Shown here: piece by piece, positions 43,723-53,690 of the stretch
How the letters are laid out: every line of letters starts with the position of its first letter
Position numbering within the stretch: position 1 is the first letter of the stretch
From: Terribacillus halophilus
Lineage (GTDB): Bacteria; Bacillota; Bacilli; Bacillales; Amphibacillaceae
NCBI RefSeq assembly: GCF_900101385.1
Contig: NZ_FMZB01000008.1
Location: 90,204-154,203, forward strand
DNA length: 64,000 bases
Direction of reading: 5' to 3'
Translations under genes and position numbers: made by a program
The notes under the pieces: model-generated
What the model was told of the DNA's origin: nothing
Databases searched by the model: none
Seen by the model: the letters and a program-made list of their open reading frames with translations, nothing else

Positions 43723-46700
43723 ATGAAAAAGAAAAGCTCACCGCTCTGGCAGCGTATGCATTATTTGAAACCAATCGAAAAATATGCCGAAAAGCATAGC
43801 CAATTACAAGAAGGAAACCGAGACTGGGAGAACGTTTACCGGAAAAGATGGCAGCACGATAAAGTGATTCGTTCCACGCATGGTGTGAACTGCACGGGTT
43901 CTTGCAGCTGGAACATATATGTGAAGGATGGAATTGTCACCTGGGAGGGTCAGCAGCTTGACTACCCGACAACTGGCCCGGATATGCCGGAATTCGAACC
44001 GCGCGGCTGTCCTCGTGGAGCAAGTTTCTCCTGGTACATCTACAGCCCGCTGCGCGTGAAGTATCCATACGTACGGAAAAAATTACTTCATCTTTGGAGA
44101 GACGCTTTAGCTGACCATGCGAACCCGCTGGAGGCGTGGAAATCGATTGTGGAAGATAAAGAAAAAGCCATGTCCTATAAGCGCGCACGCGGAAAAGGCG
44201 GATTGGTGCGCGGCACATGGGGGGAAGTAACGCAGCTTATAGCAGCGTCGGTACTGTATACGATGAAAAAGTATGGGCCGGATCGCAATGTCGGCTTTTC
44301 TCCGATTCCGGCTATGAGTATGATCAGTCACGCAGCAGGAAGTAGGTTCATGTCCTTGATCGGCGGCCCGATGCTGAGCTTTTATGATTGGTATGCTGAT
44401 CTGCCGCCTGCTTCCCCGCAAATTTGGGGAGATCAAACCGATGTACCGGAATCATCGGACTGGTTCAACTCCAGCTATATCATGACATGGGGTTCAAACG
44501 TACCGCTTACACGTACGCCGGATGCTCATTTCCTTGTCGAAGCACGATACAAAGGAACAAAAGTCATTTCTGTCAGCCCGGATTATGCAGAATCCACAAA
44601 ATTTGCAGACGACTGGCTGTCTGTTCGCCAAGGAACGGATGGAGCGCTGGCCATGGCGATGGGGCATGTCATTTTGTCGGAATATTATCAGAAGCAGCGT
44701 ACGCCGTATTTTGAAACATACGCGAAACAGTATACGGACTTTCCATTTGCCGTAAAGCTGAAAAAAGACGGCGATACATTCACGGCAGATCGTTTTCTCC
44801 ATGCAAAAGATCTTCATCGACCAACTGAAAATGATGAGTGGAAACCTGCGATGTACAACAAGGCAACCGATCGTTTCGCTATCCCGCATGGAACAATGGG
44901 CTCCCGCTGGGATAAAAAAGGGAAGTGGAATTTGAAGCTTGCGGATGAACAGACCGGCGAGAAAATCGAGCCTGTATTGAGTTTCCTTGGGCGGGAGGAT
45001 GAAGTGGTGCATGTGAGCATGCCATATTTCGATGCCGAGAAAAATAAAGCGGTACCCCGGGCTGTGCCTGTCAAAAAGCTTGAAATAGATGGAGAAACAC
45101 TGTACATCACCACTGTCTATGATCTGATGCTGGGGAACTATGGAGTGGATCGGGGCATCGGTGGCACAGTTGCCAAAACGTATGACGACATCGCGCCATT
45201 TTCTCCGGCGTGGCAAGAAAGCATCACTGGTGTCGACCGTAACTTGGTGACCAAAATAGCGAGGGAATTTGCGCAAAATGCCGTGGATACAAATGGTAAG
45301 TCCATGATCATTGTCGGTGCCGGCATCAACCATTGGTTCAACTCCGACACCATTTACCGCGCGGTACTGAATCTCGTATTGCTTGTCGGTGCACAAGGAG
45401 TGAATGGGGGCGGCTGGGCCCATTATGTCGGTCAGGAGAAACTGCGCCCGGTAGAAGGTTGGAACAGTATCGCGACAGCGAAGGACTGGGGTGGCCCGCC
45501 GAAATTGCAAAATGGTACATCCTTCTTCTATTTCGCGACTGATCAGTGGCGATTTGAGGAAACACCAGTCAGCGATTTGACGGCTGCAACGGTAGATCGG
45601 GCACGATATGATCATCATGGAGACTACAACGTCCTGGCGGCAAGGCTTGGATGGCTGCCCTCTTATCCGACATTCAATAAGAGCGGTATAGCGCTGTACG
45701 AAGAAGCAGTTGCCAAAGGAAAGCGGACAACGGAAGAAATCGGTGCATATATAGCTTCTCAGTTGAAAGAGAAAGAACTGCAATTTGCCATAGAGGATCC
45801 GGATGATGCAGTCAATTTTCCGCGTACGCTTTTTGTCTGGCGGGCGAATCTGATTTCCAGCTCTGGAAAAGGGCATGAGTACTTTTTGAAACACTTGCTC
45901 GGAGCTTCACATGGCCTGCTCAATTCAGATGAGGACAGCATACGGCCCGAGGAAATTAAATGGAGGGAAGAAGCACCGGAAGGAAAGCTCGATTTGCTTG
46001 TGAACCTGGATTTCCGGATGGCAGGTACGGCACTTTATTCCGATGTGATTCTTCCGGCGTCGACATGGTATGAAAAACATGACTTATCCAGTACGGATAT
46101 GCACCCGTTCGTGCATCCATTCAATCCGGCAATTGCTTCTCCATGGGAAGCAAAATCGGATTGGGATATATTCAGTACACTGGCCAAGGGAGTATCCGAC
46201 CTTGCCAAGGAACTCGAAATGGCGCCAGTGAAAGAAGTGGTGGCAACGCCGCTTAACCATGATACACCGGCAGAGATGGCACAGCCTATGGGAGAAATCA
46301 AAGACTGGTCCAAAGGCGAATGTGAGCCGGTACCGGGGAAGACGATGCCGCAGATTCACGTTGTCGAACGTGACTATAAGGACATATACGACAAGATGGT
46401 GGCACTTGGACCGAATATCGGCAAGCAGCCATTCGGAGGTAAAGGAATTAGCTGGGAGATGGAGAAGGAATACGAAGCTGTGAAGCATGTGCTGGGAACG
46501 GTGCAAAATGGCAGTATAGCTGATGGCTGTCCGGATATCAAACATGCACGCGATGCATGTGAAGCGATCTTGATGCTTTCTTCCACCACGAATGGAAAAG
46601 TCGCGGTGAAAGCCTGGAAGGCGCTTGAGGAGCAGACGAGCCTGGAACTGAAAGATTTGGCCGAAGAACGGGAAGAAGAGTTATTCACATTCGATCAAAT

Positions 46701-47406
46701 AACCGCACAGCCGAAAACAGTGATCACATCTCCTGCTTTTAGCGGTTCCGAAAAGGGCGGCAGAAGATATTCGCCTTTCACTACCAATATTGAAAAGCTG
46801 ATTCCGTTCCGAACCATTACAGGCAGACAATCTTATTTCCTTGATCATGACATGATGAAAGAATTCGGGGAGTCATTCGCCGTATTTAAACCGATCCTGA
46901 ACCAACAGCCGTTCCGCAGCAAGCGGCCGGATATCGAAGGAAAAGAAATCACGCTGAACTATCTGACTCCGCATAATAAATGGTCCATCCATAGTATGTA
47001 TTTCGATTCACAGCCGATGCTGACGCTATTCCGTGGCGGACCGACAGTATGGCTCAATAAAGACGATGCGGTAGAAGCCGGCGTGGAAGATAATGACTGG
47101 ATTGAATGTTTCAATCGGAACGGCGTGGTCGTAGCACGGGCGGTCGTGTCACACAGAATACCAAGGACGATGGCTTTCATGCATCACGCCCAAGATCGCC
47201 ATATTCATGTGCCAGGTACAAATCTGACCAAAAATCGAGGCGGTACACACAATAGCCCGACACGCATTCATGTGAAACCAACACATATGATCGGCGGCTA
47301 TGCCCAATTAAGCTATGGGTTCAATTATTACGGCCCTACCGGCAACCAACGAGATTTGAATGTCATCATCCGCAAGCTGAAGGAGGTCGATTGGCTTGAA
47401 GATTAA
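43723..47406 (+). CDS. narG: Respiratory nitrate reductase alpha subunit
   Basis: 1227 aa, full length. It carries bis-MGD molybdenum and one 4Fe-4S cluster (FS0) and reduces nitrate to nitrite at the cytoplasmic face. The FS0 ligand set HGVNCTGSCSW (His plus Cys) is at about 50-63. The molybdenum Asp is likely in FYDWYADLPPASP. The C-terminal molydopterin dinucleotide domain with GGTHNSPTRIHVKP is present. No twin-arginine signal, as usual for NarG. GGAGGGACAAC precedes the ATG. Confidence 0.97.
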   Translation: MKKKSSPLWQRMHYLKPIEKYAEKHSQLQEGNRDWENVYRKRWQHDKVIRSTHGVNCTGSCSWNIYVKDGIVTWEGQQLDYPTTGPDMPEFEPRGCPRGASFSWYIYSPLRVKYPYVRKKLLHLWRDALADHANPLEAWKSIVEDKEKAMSYKRARGKGGLVRGTWGEVTQLIAASVLYTMKKYGPDRNVGFSPIPAMSMISHAAGSRFMSLIGGPMLSFYDWYADLPPASPQIWGDQTDVPESSDWFNSSYIMTWGSNVPLTRTPDAHFLVEARYKGTKVISVSPDYAESTKFADDWLSVRQGTDGALAMAMGHVILSEYYQKQRTPYFETYAKQYTDFPFAVKLKKDGDTFTADRFLHAKDLHRPTENDEWKPAMYNKATDRFAIPHGTMGSRWDKKGKWNLKLADEQTGEKIEPVLSFLGREDEVVHVSMPYFDAEKNKAVPRAVPVKKLEIDGETLYITTVYDLMLGNYGVDRGIGGTVAKTYDDIAPFSPAWQESITGVDRNLVTKIAREFAQNAVDTNGKSMIIVGAGINHWFNSDTIYRAVLNLVLLVGAQGVNGGGWAHYVGQEKLRPVEGWNSIATAKDWGGPPKLQNGTSFFYFATDQWRFEETPVSDLTAATVDRARYDHHGDYNVLAARLGWLPSYPTFNKSGIALYEEAVAKGKRTTEEIGAYIASQLKEKELQFAIEDPDDAVNFPRTLFVWRANLISSSGKGHEYFLKHLLGASHGLLNSDEDSIRPEEIKWREEAPEGKLDLLVNLDFRMAGTALYSDVILPASTWYEKHDLSSTDMHPFVHPFNPAIASPWEAKSDWDIFSTLAKGVSDLAKELEMAPVKEVVATPLNHDTPAEMAQPMGEIKDWSKGECEPVPGKTMPQIHVVERDYKDIYDKMVALGPNIGKQPFGGKGISWEMEKEYEAVKHVLGTVQNGSIADGCPDIKHARDACEAILMLSSTTNGKVAVKAWKALEEQTSLELKDLAEEREEELFTFDQITAQPKTVITSPAFSGSEKGGRRYSPFTTNIEKLIPFRTITGRQSYFLDHDMMKEFGESFAVFKPILNQQPFRSKRPDIEGKEITLNYLTPHNKWSIHSMYFDSQPMLTLFRGGPTVWLNKDDAVEAGVEDNDWIECFNRNGVVVARAVVSHRIPRTMAFMHHAQDRHIHVPGTNLTKNRGGTHNSPTRIHVKPTHMIGGYAQLSYGFNYYGPTGNQRDLNVIIRKLKEVDWLED

Positions 47407-48868
47407 AGCGCAAGTCGGCATGGTGATGAATTTGGATAAATGCATCGGCTGCCATACATGCAGCGTCACCTGTAAAAACACTTGGACAAATCGTCCTGGT
47501 GCGGAATATATGTACTTCAATAATGTCGAGACAAAACCTGGAATCGGCTATCCCAAACGCTGGGAAGACCAAGAGAAATACAAAGGCGGCTGGGAGCTCA
47601 AAGGCGACACATTACGCCTGAAATCCGGCTCCAAAACAAGCCGTTTGCTGAATTTATTCCATAACCCGTATCTGCCGGAATTGGATGATTACTACGAGCC
47701 TTGGAACTATGATTATGAAACGTTGACAACCAGCGCAGAACGCAAGCATCAGCCGGTGGCCCGCGCCAAATCTGCCATCACTGGTGAATTCATGGATCTG
47801 GAGTGGGGCCCGAACTGGGAAGATGACTTGGCTGGTGGACATGTGACTGGGCTGCGTGATCCGAACGTCGAAAAGATGGAAGAATCCATCAAGACGGAGT
47901 TCGAGGATGTATTCATGATGTACCTGCCTCGCATCTGTGAGCATTGCGTGAACCCATCCTGTGTGAGTTCCTGTCCATCCGGAGCTATGTATAAACGGGA
48001 CGAGGATGGGATTGTGCTTGTCGATCAGAATGCTTGCCGTGCGTGGCGGCACTGTGTTTCCTCTTGCCCATACAAAAAGGTCTACTTCAATTGGCAGACA
48101 AATAAAGCGGAAAAATGCACATTATGTTTCCCGCGTATCGAAAATGGCCAGCCAACCATCTGTTCCGAAACCTGTGTCGGACGTATCCGCTATATCGGCG
48201 TCATGCTGTACGACGCAGACCGTGTATTGGAAGCTGCTTCCGTGCCGGATGAAAAGGAACTTTACCATGCGCAGCTTGGCATCTTCCTTGATCCAAATGA
48301 TCCAGATGTCATCAAACAAGCGAAAAAAGACGGCATCCCGGCAGACTGGATCGAAGCTGCCCAGCAGTCACCGATCTATAAAATGATCATCGACTGGAAA
48401 ATTGCTTTGCCGCTTCATCCGGAATACCGGACGATGCCGATGGTATGGTATGTGCCGCCTCTTAGTCCAATCATGAACATGATCGAAGGAAAAGGCAGCG
48501 GTGCAGATACAGCAGATATTTTCCCAGCCATCGATAACATGCGCATTCCAGTAGAGTATTTAGCCAACCTGCTGACAGCAGGTGATACGGGCCATATTCG
48601 TGCTGTGTTGAAAAAAATGGCGGTGATGCGTCAATTCATGCGGGCTGAAACGACAGGGCGAGCATTTGATGCAAGTTTGATAGAAGAGCTGGAGCTGACA
48701 GAGAAGGACATCCGCCATATGTATCGGCTGCTGGCAATCGCCAAATATAAAGATCGTTTTGTCATTCCGCACAGCCATAAGGAAGAAGTTGCCGATCTGT
48801 ATGCCGAACAAGGAGCATGCGGCTTGGACTTTGCAGGCGGCCCTGGCAGCTGCGGCGTTGTGAAATAG
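47396..48868 (+). CDS. narH: Respiratory nitrate reductase beta subunit (iron-sulfur)
   Basis: 490 aa from TTG 47396, with AAGGAGG 7 bp upstream, overlapping narG by 11 bp. Four cysteine groups bind the clusters: CIGCHTCSVTC, CEHCVNPSCVSSCP, CRAWRHCVSSCP and CTLCFPR with downstream Cys. The Trp in CRAW replaces one Cys, marking the 3Fe-4S cluster typical of NarH. It passes electrons from NarI to NarG. Confidence 0.97.
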   Translation: MKIKAQVGMVMNLDKCIGCHTCSVTCKNTWTNRPGAEYMYFNNVETKPGIGYPKRWEDQEKYKGGWELKGDTLRLKSGSKTSRLLNLFHNPYLPELDDYYEPWNYDYETLTTSAERKHQPVARAKSAITGEFMDLEWGPNWEDDLAGGHVTGLRDPNVEKMEESIKTEFEDVFMMYLPRICEHCVNPSCVSSCPSGAMYKRDEDGIVLVDQNACRAWRHCVSSCPYKKVYFNWQTNKAEKCTLCFPRIENGQPTICSETCVGRIRYIGVMLYDADRVLEAASVPDEKELYHAQLGIFLDPNDPDVIKQAKKDGIPADWIEAAQQSPIYKMIIDWKIALPLHPEYRTMPMVWYVPPLSPIMNMIEGKGSGADTADIFPAIDNMRIPVEYLANLLTAGDTGHIRAVLKKMAVMRQFMRAETTGRAFDASLIEELELTEKDIRHMYRLLAIAKYKDRFVIPHSHKEEVADLYAEQGACGLDFAGGPGSCGVVK

Positions 48869-48885
48869 GAAAGGAGATGTTACAC

Positions 48886-49422
48886 ATGCCTATCGCATTG
48901 CAAGTCGTGTCCTATCTGCTGCGTTATCCAACGAGGGATTTGACAGATGACCTGATGGATATCCGTGCATTTTGTGCAGAAATGGAGCCGAAGGAAGCGC
49001 AGGAACATTTGGCTGTCTTTTTAAAAGAATTAGAGGAACGCGACATAGATCAAATCATCGATCACTATATCCATCACTTCGATTTTGGGCGTCTGACCAA
49101 TTTGTATGTATCGTATCTGAAGCTCGGGGAGCAGCGGGAACGCGGCTTGGAGCTGCTGAAGCTGAAGATGATTTATGAGGCATACGGCTTTACTCCGACA
49201 GAAGAGGAATTACCTGATTACTTGCCGCTGCTTTTGGAGTTCTGTGCTTATGCTCCTGAGGCAGCACGTAAGGAAGTGCTGGAGATGCATGGAAAGGCCA
49301 TCAATGAAATTCGCAGCAAATTGAGGGAAGAAGGCAGCTATTACGCCGCCTTGCTAGATGCACTTTTCTGTTTGATGGAACAGGAAGGGATCGCGTGGGA
49401 GCCTGAGGAAAAGGCAGGCTAA
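48886..49422 (+). CDS. narJ: Nitrate reductase assembly chaperone
   Basis: 178 aa from ATG 48886, nine bases after AAGGAG; the in-frame start at 48817 lies inside narH. Helical TorD-like chaperone: SYLLRYPTRDLTDDL, then YVSYLKLGEQRERGLELLKL and DYLPLLLEFCAYAP. NarJ binds apo-NarG and allows molybdenum cofactor insertion. Usual position between narH and narI. Confidence 0.95.
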   Translation: MPIALQVVSYLLRYPTRDLTDDLMDIRAFCAEMEPKEAQEHLAVFLKELEERDIDQIIDHYIHHFDFGRLTNLYVSYLKLGEQRERGLELLKLKMIYEAYGFTPTEEELPDYLPLLLEFCAYAPEAARKEVLEMHGKAINEIRSKLREEGSYYAALLDALFCLMEQEGIAWEPEEKAG

Positions 49423-49439
49423 AAAGGAGAGAAGCAGAG

Positions 49440-50117
49440 ATGGAGACATTGCTATGGGGTATATTCCCCTACATCGTCGCTACGATATTCATTGGCGGGC
49501 ATATCTATCGGTATCAGAAGGATCAGTTCGGCTGGACGACAAAGTCCAGTGAATTATTGGAGAAACGTAGATTGCGCGTCGGTTCCTTGCTCTTTCATTG
49601 GGGATTGATGATGGTATTCGGCGGTCACGTAATGGGGCTTTTGATTCCCATAGATTTCTATATGAGATTGGGTGTTTCCGAGCATACCTATCATATGATG
49701 GCTATTGTATTCGGGATACCGGCTGGCATTGCAACCTTTATCGGAGTGGGGCTGCTCGCGTACCGAAGATTCAGCTTTAAGCGGCTGCGTGCGACGTCGA
49801 CAACGTCTGACTGGGTGACGTTGGTTTTATTGCTGCTTGTCATTGCGACAGGTCTCTTGGCAACGACATTCAATGTCGATTCACATGGCTTTGATTACCG
49901 GACGACAATCGCACCGTGGCTTCGCGGCTTGTTTATCTTCCGCGTGCAGCCGGAGCTGATGGCGTCCGTTCCGGTATGGTTCAAAATTCATATTTTCATG
50001 ACGTTCGTTTTATATATCGCGTGGCCATTTACCAGATTGGTACATGCTTTCAGTTTCCCGGTTCGTTACTTATCCAGAAGTTATGTGATTTATAAAAGAA
50101 AAGTATCCGTCAAATAA
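49440..50117 (+). CDS. narI: Nitrate reductase gamma subunit (cytochrome b)
   Basis: 225 aa with five membrane helices (about 3-22, 47-70, 85-108, 122-145, 180-205). Histidines at the heme positions are visible in FGGHVMGLL and HIFMTFVLYIAWPFTRLVHAFS (read as HIFMTF and LVHAFS). It oxidises menaquinol and feeds NarH. Last of the four canonical genes. Confidence 0.96.
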   Translation: METLLWGIFPYIVATIFIGGHIYRYQKDQFGWTTKSSELLEKRRLRVGSLLFHWGLMMVFGGHVMGLLIPIDFYMRLGVSEHTYHMMAIVFGIPAGIATFIGVGLLAYRRFSFKRLRATSTTSDWVTLVLLLLVIATGLLATTFNVDSHGFDYRTTIAPWLRGLFIFRVQPELMASVPVWFKIHIFMTFVLYIAWPFTRLVHAFSFPVRYLSRSYVIYKRKVSVK

Positions 50118-50131
50118 AGGAGCGCATGCTT

Positions 50132-51556
50132 ATGCCAGTGCAAATGGAAGAATTCACTGCTTTGAAAGCTGAACTGCAAACAGGAAAAGCACCAAAAGAA
50201 GTCATCAGGCGCCTGGAAGATATGTCGACTGGTACTGATGATTCCCTCAGACTTCGAATCTATCACCTGCTGGCGGGCTATCATGCGAGCAGCCGTCAAT
50301 ACGAACAAACCATCCTGCATTGTCAGCGTGCCATCCGTTTGGCGGAAGTGGTATCGGGTCCGGATTTATCACTTATCATCGACTCCTATCTCATCTACGC
50401 AGCGATGGAGACGAGTTACAAACAAACAGCCGCGGCCAGGGTGGAGTTGGCGAAGCTACTTCTTTTCCTGGAGAAACGGCAATTCAAGGACGCTTTTGTT
50501 TCGGGGAAAATATATCTCCAGCTTGCCAAAACAGCGATTGCCGAGGAACAGATTGATTTGGCCATTCGCGAGTTGAAGGAAAGTGCCAGCTTCTTCAAGC
50601 AAGCAGCCGCTGATCTGCACCCGGCAGTTCAGCAAGTGCTGCATTTGCTTGTCCAAGTCTATGAAGAGGCAGGACTATATGAAGAAGCACAAACTCTTGT
50701 GAAAGAACAGATCAAAGAAATGATGCGTCTGCAAGCAAGGAAACGTGAGCTCGCGTGGCGCATCAGACAAGGAGAACTTTTCTTCTACACCGATTTAAAG
50801 AAGGCGCGGCGCATTCTATCCAAGGCATTGCAGCTAACAGAACAAGCTGATGAAACGGAACTATCTGTGCGTGTATATGTGCTGCTTGGCGAGATAGATG
50901 AAGAGATGCGGCAATTTCCGCGAGCTATCTCGTACTATGAACGCGCCAGATCAGCAGGGAAAGCAGCCGATCAGCTCATGAGCTACCTGGAAATCAAGAT
51001 TGGCTTGCTTGCCATGAAAGCAGGGCATATAGAGAAAGCGAAACGTTACTTGGAAAACATTCCTCCACACACACCTGCATCGATACAAGACCCAGCATTA
51101 TATGCATTGGCCACGTTGTATGGACAAGAAAAGGAGTATGGGAGAGGGAGGCATATACTAAAGAAGCTGCTTTCAGGAAGGCAAGAGGAAACAAAGATGC
51201 GTGCAGATGCCTTGCAACTATTAGCTTCGTTCGAATTTGAGCTGCATCATATCGGGGAGGCAATCCGTCTTTTCGAGGATGCTTCGGGTATTTATCGAAA
51301 AAATTCCCATCATCGATTTGAGCAAGCCATGACAATGCTGAAGCTAGGGGGTAGTTATGAAGAAATAGGTGATCAGAAACAAGCAGCCATTTGTTATGAA
51401 GAAGCGGTGGCGGTAATGGAAAAAACACGCCATAGGCAGGGGATAGAAGAAGCGCTGGCGCAGATTCTTCGATTCTACGAAAAAAACGAGAATCCCTTGA
51501 AGCGCTATATCTATGAGAACAAATTAGTGAAATGGCAGTTGGAAAAAATCCGTTAA
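50132..51556 (+). CDS. Tetratricopeptide-repeat protein at the end of the nar operon
   Basis: 474 aa from ATG 50132 (AAAGGAG at proper distance; the ATG at 50126 is too close). About ten TPR-like helical repeats run along the protein, for example HLLAGYHASSRQYEQTI, VHLLVQVYEEAGLYEEAQ-like and IGDQKQAAICYEEAVAV. No DNA-binding or catalytic domain, no signal peptide, so a cytoplasmic scaffold. It starts 14 bp after narI and is terminated before the moaA promoter, so it is part of the nar transcript. Its role in nitrate respiration is unknown. Confidence 0.85.
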   Translation: MPVQMEEFTALKAELQTGKAPKEVIRRLEDMSTGTDDSLRLRIYHLLAGYHASSRQYEQTILHCQRAIRLAEVVSGPDLSLIIDSYLIYAAMETSYKQTAAARVELAKLLLFLEKRQFKDAFVSGKIYLQLAKTAIAEEQIDLAIRELKESASFFKQAAADLHPAVQQVLHLLVQVYEEAGLYEEAQTLVKEQIKEMMRLQARKRELAWRIRQGELFFYTDLKKARRILSKALQLTEQADETELSVRVYVLLGEIDEEMRQFPRAISYYERARSAGKAADQLMSYLEIKIGLLAMKAGHIEKAKRYLENIPPHTPASIQDPALYALATLYGQEKEYGRGRHILKKLLSGRQEETKMRADALQLLASFEFELHHIGEAIRLFEDASGIYRKNSHHRFEQAMTMLKLGGSYEEIGDQKQAAICYEEAVAVMEKTRHRQGIEEALAQILRFYEKNENPLKRYIYENKLVKWQLEKIR

Positions 51557-51579
51557 AGATGACTTTAGCGGATTTTTTA
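51543..51579 (+). terminator. Terminator of the nar-TPR operon
   Basis: AATCCG.TAAAG pairs with CTTTA.CGGATT (51547-51573 approx.) and is followed by a T-run; it overlaps the TPR stop codon. Confidence 0.88.
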
Positions 51580-51589
51580 TATGTTTATG

Positions 51590-51605
51590 TGTGACATATT
51601 TCACA
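51590..51605 (+). promoter_or_regulatory. FNR box of the moaA operon
   Basis: TGTGACATATTTCACA, a full match to TGTGA-N6-TCACA. The -10 TAAGAT (51627-51632) gives a start near 51639, exactly -41.5 from the box centre, and leaves a 22-nt leader with AAAGGAG. Confidence 0.88.
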
Positions 51606-51661
51606 GACTCTATTCATGAAAGGGAGTAAGATGAAGGCAAGAAACAAAGGAGATGGCATAC

Positions 51662-52672
51662 ATGAAACGACTAACAGATAAATTTGGACGCCCTTTGCAG
51701 GATTTGCGTATCTCTGTCATCGACCGGTGTAATTTCAGATGTACTTATTGTATGCCTCGTGAGATATTCGGAAAAGATTTCCCGTTTTTGCCCAAAGATT
51801 ATTTGCTTACTTTCGATGAAATAGTACGTCTGGCCAGTATCTTCACAAGTCTGGGAGTCCGGAAGATTCGTCTCACAGGGGGAGAGCCGTTGCTGAGACG
51901 AAACCTGCCGCAACTGATCAGCAGGCTTACATCTTTATCGGGATTGGAAGATATCGGACTGACAACGAATGGTCTGCTGCTCGGCTCACAGGCAACTGAT
52001 CTGAAACAAGCAGGATTAGATCGCGTGAATGTCAGCTTGGATGCGCTGGATGATAGCTTGCTTCGTTCCATCAACGACACGGGAATCGGTCCTGACCGCA
52101 TAATAGCCAGCATAGAAAAAGCTAGATTGTCAGGGCTGGAAGTGAAGGTGAACATGGTGGTAATCAAAGGAAAGAACGAACAGGAAGTCCTGCCTATGGC
52201 CGCTTATTTTCGTGAAGCCGGTGTCACGCTTCGGTTTATTGAATTCATGGATGTCGGGCAGACGAATGGCTGGAATTTTGACAAAGTCGTTCCCAAACAG
52301 CAAATTCATGACTTGCTCGATACGCATTTTGGATTGGAGCCGCTGGAGCCTGCTTATAACGGGGAAGTAGCCAAGCGTTATCGCTATCAAAATAGTCAAT
52401 CGGAAGTGGGTTTCATCACTTCAGTATCGGAGTCCTTTTGTTCAGGATGTACAAGGGCACGAATAGCAGCGGATGGGAAAATGTACAACTGCTTGTTTGC
52501 AACTGGTGGAGTGGATTTCAGGACATTACTCCGTAACGGTGCAACAGAGGAAGAATTAAAACAGCTGATCACTCAAACGTGGGCATGCCGTTCAGATAGA
52601 TATTCAGATGAAAGAACAGCAGAAACCGTTCGCACCAGGAAAAAAATCGAGATGTCCTATATTGGCGGATGA
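51662..52672 (+). CDS. moaA: GTP 3',8-cyclase (molybdenum cofactor step 1)
   Basis: 336 aa from ATG 51662 (nine bases after AAAGGAG; ATG 51653 has no spacing). Radical SAM cluster C23-C27-C30 in [10 protein letters not shown], second C-terminal cluster in [19 protein letters not shown], and the essential C-terminal Gly-Gly. It converts GTP to the cyclic precursor used with MoaC. First gene of the FNR-controlled cofactor operon. Confidence 0.96.
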   Translation: MKRLTDKFGRPLQDLRISVIDRCNFRCTYCMPREIFGKDFPFLPKDYLLTFDEIVRLASIFTSLGVRKIRLTGGEPLLRRNLPQLISRLTSLSGLEDIGLTTNGLLLGSQATDLKQAGLDRVNVSLDALDDSLLRSINDTGIGPDRIIASIEKARLSGLEVKVNMVVIKGKNEQEVLPMAAYFREAGVTLRFIEFMDVGQTNGWNFDKVVPKQQIHDLLDTHFGLEPLEPAYNGEVAKRYRYQNSQSEVGFITSVSESFCSGCTRARIAADGKMYNCLFATGGVDFRTLLRNGATEEELKQLITQTWACRSDRYSDERTAETVRTRKKIEMSYIGG

Positions 52673-52689
52673 AGAAAGGGCGAGCTTAG

Positions 52690-53685
52690 ATGGAAGATCG
52701 ATATGCCAGGCAGAAAGCGTGGTCAGGTATTGGACATGATGGTCAAGAACAAATTCGGCAAAAGCATGTTCTGATTGTAGGCTGCGGAGCACTTGGGACA
52801 GCGAATGCTGAAACACTCACACGAGCTGGAGTCGGCAAATTGAGTCTCATTGATCGAGACTATGTGGAATATACCAATTTGCAGCGCCAGCAGCTATTCA
52901 CGGAAGCTGATGCTGCAAAAGCGATACCAAAAGCAATTGCAGCCAGAAATCATCTGCAAGCAATAAACGAAAACGTGGATGTACAGGCACATGTGATGGA
53001 AGCAACGAAGCAGACATTGCCGTCTTTAGTGGATGATGTGGATGTGGTGATTGATGCAACAGACAACTTCGATACAAGGTACGTGTTGAATGACATCTTG
53101 CTTCAGCGTAATATACCGTGGATTTTCGGCTCCTGTGCGGGAAGCGCAGGAATGAGCTATACCATCCTGCCGGGGCAGACCCCGTGCTTTCATTGTCTTT
53201 TCAAGCAAGCTGAGGGCGGTGCGACTTGTGATAAGGAAGGGATCATTGGTCCGGCAGTCCAGATGGTAGCAGCGCACCAAACGGCAGAAGCTTTGAAGCT
53301 GCTTGTAGGAGCAGATACTGCGTTGCGGTCAACCATGATGATGTTTGATTTGTGGTCGAACCATTATCGCCAAATCGATATGCAAGCTGCGCGACAGGAA
53401 AGCTGTCCATCCTGCGGGAAGGATCCTACTTATCCGTCACTGCTTCAAGATCCGCTGCGGGCAGCGGCATTATGCGGCAGAGATACAGTTCTTATCCGGC
53501 GGCATCCGGTGAATCTGGATGTCTTGGAGTCGTTGCTTCCGGACATATCAGTGAAAAATGAACATCTGATTGTAGCGGGATATGCGCATTTGCGATTTGT
53601 CTTTTTCTGTGATGGACGAACGCTCATACACGGCACCAATTCTGTCGCAGAAGCCAAACGACTTTATTACCAACTAGTGGGGTGA
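52690..53685 (+). CDS. moeB: Molybdopterin-synthase adenylyltransferase (MoeB/ThiF family)
   Basis: 331 aa E1-like enzyme. Nucleotide-binding GCGALGTANAETLTRAGVG (about 32-50), the DRDYVEYTNLQRQ arginine/aspartate set, zinc ligands CFHC and CPSCG, and the active-site cysteine region GGATCDKEGI. It adenylates the C-terminal Gly of MoaD. A C-terminal extension (about 250-331) is not rhodanese-like. moeA follows across an overlap. Confidence 0.93.
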   Translation: MEDRYARQKAWSGIGHDGQEQIRQKHVLIVGCGALGTANAETLTRAGVGKLSLIDRDYVEYTNLQRQQLFTEADAAKAIPKAIAARNHLQAINENVDVQAHVMEATKQTLPSLVDDVDVVIDATDNFDTRYVLNDILLQRNIPWIFGSCAGSAGMSYTILPGQTPCFHCLFKQAEGGATCDKEGIIGPAVQMVAAHQTAEALKLLVGADTALRSTMMMFDLWSNHYRQIDMQAARQESCPSCGKDPTYPSLLQDPLRAAALCGRDTVLIRRHPVNLDVLESLLPDISVKNEHLIVAGYAHLRFVFFCDGRTLIHGTNSVAEAKRLYYQLVG

Positions 53686-53690
53686 AAAAA

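Noticed and set aside
44494..45894. 466-residue ORF on the minus strand
   Set aside because: It lies wholly inside narG in the opposite strand, is rich in Cys/Arg/Ile with no recognisable domain and no ribosome binding site; it is a shadow of narG codon bias.
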